Of a stretch of DNA of 6,120 nt, positions 5,616 through 6,120 are shown piece by piece (positions within the stretch are counted from its first letter, which is position 1; each line of letters begins with the position of its first letter). The stretch spans positions 1 through 6,120 of the forward strand of contig JAEWMO010000096.1 of assembly GCA_023457135.1 (NCBI GenBank), given 5' to 3'. Below the pieces are notes generated by a model. It did not search any database and was not told where the DNA came from. It saw only the letters and a list, made by a program, of their open reading frames with translations. Source of the DNA: Methanobacteriota archaeon (lineage in GTDB: Archaea; Halobacteriota; Methanomicrobia; Methanomicrobiales; Methanoculleaceae). Both the position numbers and the translations under genes were made by a program.

Positions 5616-6120
5616 GCCGGCGGCGGATCGGCGCCTTTCAGGCCGTAGCGGCCGCCGTCCTCCTCGCGCTCCTCCTCCCGGCGGCATCGGCAGCCCCGGT
5701 CTGGGGCCCGTACGTCACGAATACCAGCGAGGACTCAGCGGTGGTCAGCTGGAAGACGGCGTCCCCGGCAGAGGACGGGTGGGTCGAGTATGCTCCCGAG
5801 GGCGGTGAGGCGTACCGCATACCCTCCACCGGGGAAGGGAGCATGCACCACGTGCTCCTCACCGGCCTTACGCCGGCGACCACCTACCGCTACCGGGTCG
5901 GTACCGGAGACGGGGTGACGGGCGACTACAGGTTCCGGACATTCGGTGACGAGACGTTCACCTGCATCATCTACGGAGACACCCGGGCACAGGAGCCCTT
6001 CTTCACCCAGGCCGACCGGCACGGCCTGGTGGCGGAGAGGATCGCCGCAGAGGAGGAGATCCTCTTTGTCATGCACACCGGCGACTTCGTCTGCGAAGAG
6101 GACGAATGGGACGAGTTCTT
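5612..6120 (+). CDS. Secreted metallophosphoesterase with Fn3-like N-terminus (3' end beyond window)
   Basis: 169 full codons from GTG 5612; the frame stays open to the window end. Residues 1-27 are a signal peptide (MSRRR n-region, AVAAAVLLALLL core, cleavage near ASA). Residues about 28-111 resemble the fibronectin-III-like N-terminal domain of purple-acid-phosphatase-type enzymes: WGPYVTN, SAVVSWKT, VEY, HHVLLTGLTPATTYRYRV, FRT. The catalytic calcineurin-like fold follows, with metal-ligand motif I YGDTR (D123) and motif II HTGDFV (D158) followed by the usual EWDEF. The downstream GNH-type motif and histidine ligands are beyond the window, so activity cannot be confirmed. Expected role: extracellular hydrolysis of phosphomonoesters, diesters or nucleotides using a two-metal centre; the substrate is unknown. 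The GTGA overlap with the PEGA gene implies coupled translation. Confidence 0.88.
   Translation, partial: MSRRRIGAFQAVAAAVLLALLLPAASAAPVWGPYVTNTSEDSAVVSWKTASPAEDGWVEYAPEGGEAYRIPSTGEGSMHHVLLTGLTPATTYRYRVGTGDGVTGDYRFRTFGDETFTCIIYGDTRAQEPFFTQADRHGLVAERIAAEEEILFVMHTGDFVCEEDEWDEF

Noticed and set aside
4329..5687. Long open frame on the - strand (452 codons), antisense to the PEGA gene
   Set aside because: Its translation is Arg/Gly/Asp-rich without recognisable domains. The + strand frame holds clear PEGA repeats and a signal peptide. Long antisense frames are expected in GC-rich coding DNA.
5612..5700. Twin-arginine (Tat) signal on the phosphatase (SRRRIGAF)
   Set aside because: The arginines and the start resemble a Tat motif, but the FLK part is missing and the strongly hydrophobic core suits Sec export. 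The evidence is too weak to call.

Overview
The window (about 60% G+C by eye) looks like chromosomal DNA from a methanogenic archaeon of the Methanomicrobiales, possibly Methanoculleus-like. The evidence is family-level: Shine-Dalgarno sites of GGAGGTGA type ahead of the genes, secreted multidomain proteins built from modules typical of that order, PEGA repeats, and Thr-Pro-rich linkers before membrane anchors. No RNA gene, CRISPR array, insertion sequence or origin was seen.

All four genes lie on the + strand and are packed as an operon. Gene 1 (1-1896, 5' end outside the window) is a large surface protein arranged A-B-A plus a C-terminal duplicated 'GWN' domain. After 13 bp comes gene 2 (1910-3013), a secreted protein with a signal sequence, two beta-rich domains joined by a TP/Gly-Ser linker, and a C-terminal membrane helix. 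After 31 bp comes gene 3 (3045-5615), an 856-residue secreted protein that starts with the same B module as gene 1 and continues with six PEGA or PEGA-like repeats. Its stop overlaps the GTG start of gene 4 (5612 to beyond the window) by 4 bp. Gene 4 is a secreted calcineurin-type metallophosphoesterase with an N-terminal fibronectin-III-like domain.

Together the genes look like a co-expressed set of exported, cell-envelope proteins. Within the window, gene 2 carries the only clear C-terminal membrane anchor. Genes 1 and 3 end without one, although gene 3 has an internal hydrophobic stretch. Gene 4 would supply an extracellular hydrolytic activity. The substrate and the purpose of the set cannot be read from the sequence.

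The most interesting points are: (i) the A and B modules carry a motif order that resembles the molybdopterin-binding core of sulfite-oxidase-like enzymes, apparently in degenerate, repeated form; (ii) the B module occurs in two genes of one operon; (iii) there is a recent, nearly identical DNA duplication inside two PEGA repeats of gene 3; and (iv) a surface phosphatase is translationally coupled to a PEGA protein. I see no convincing wholly new system; the notable content is an unusual combination of surface modules.
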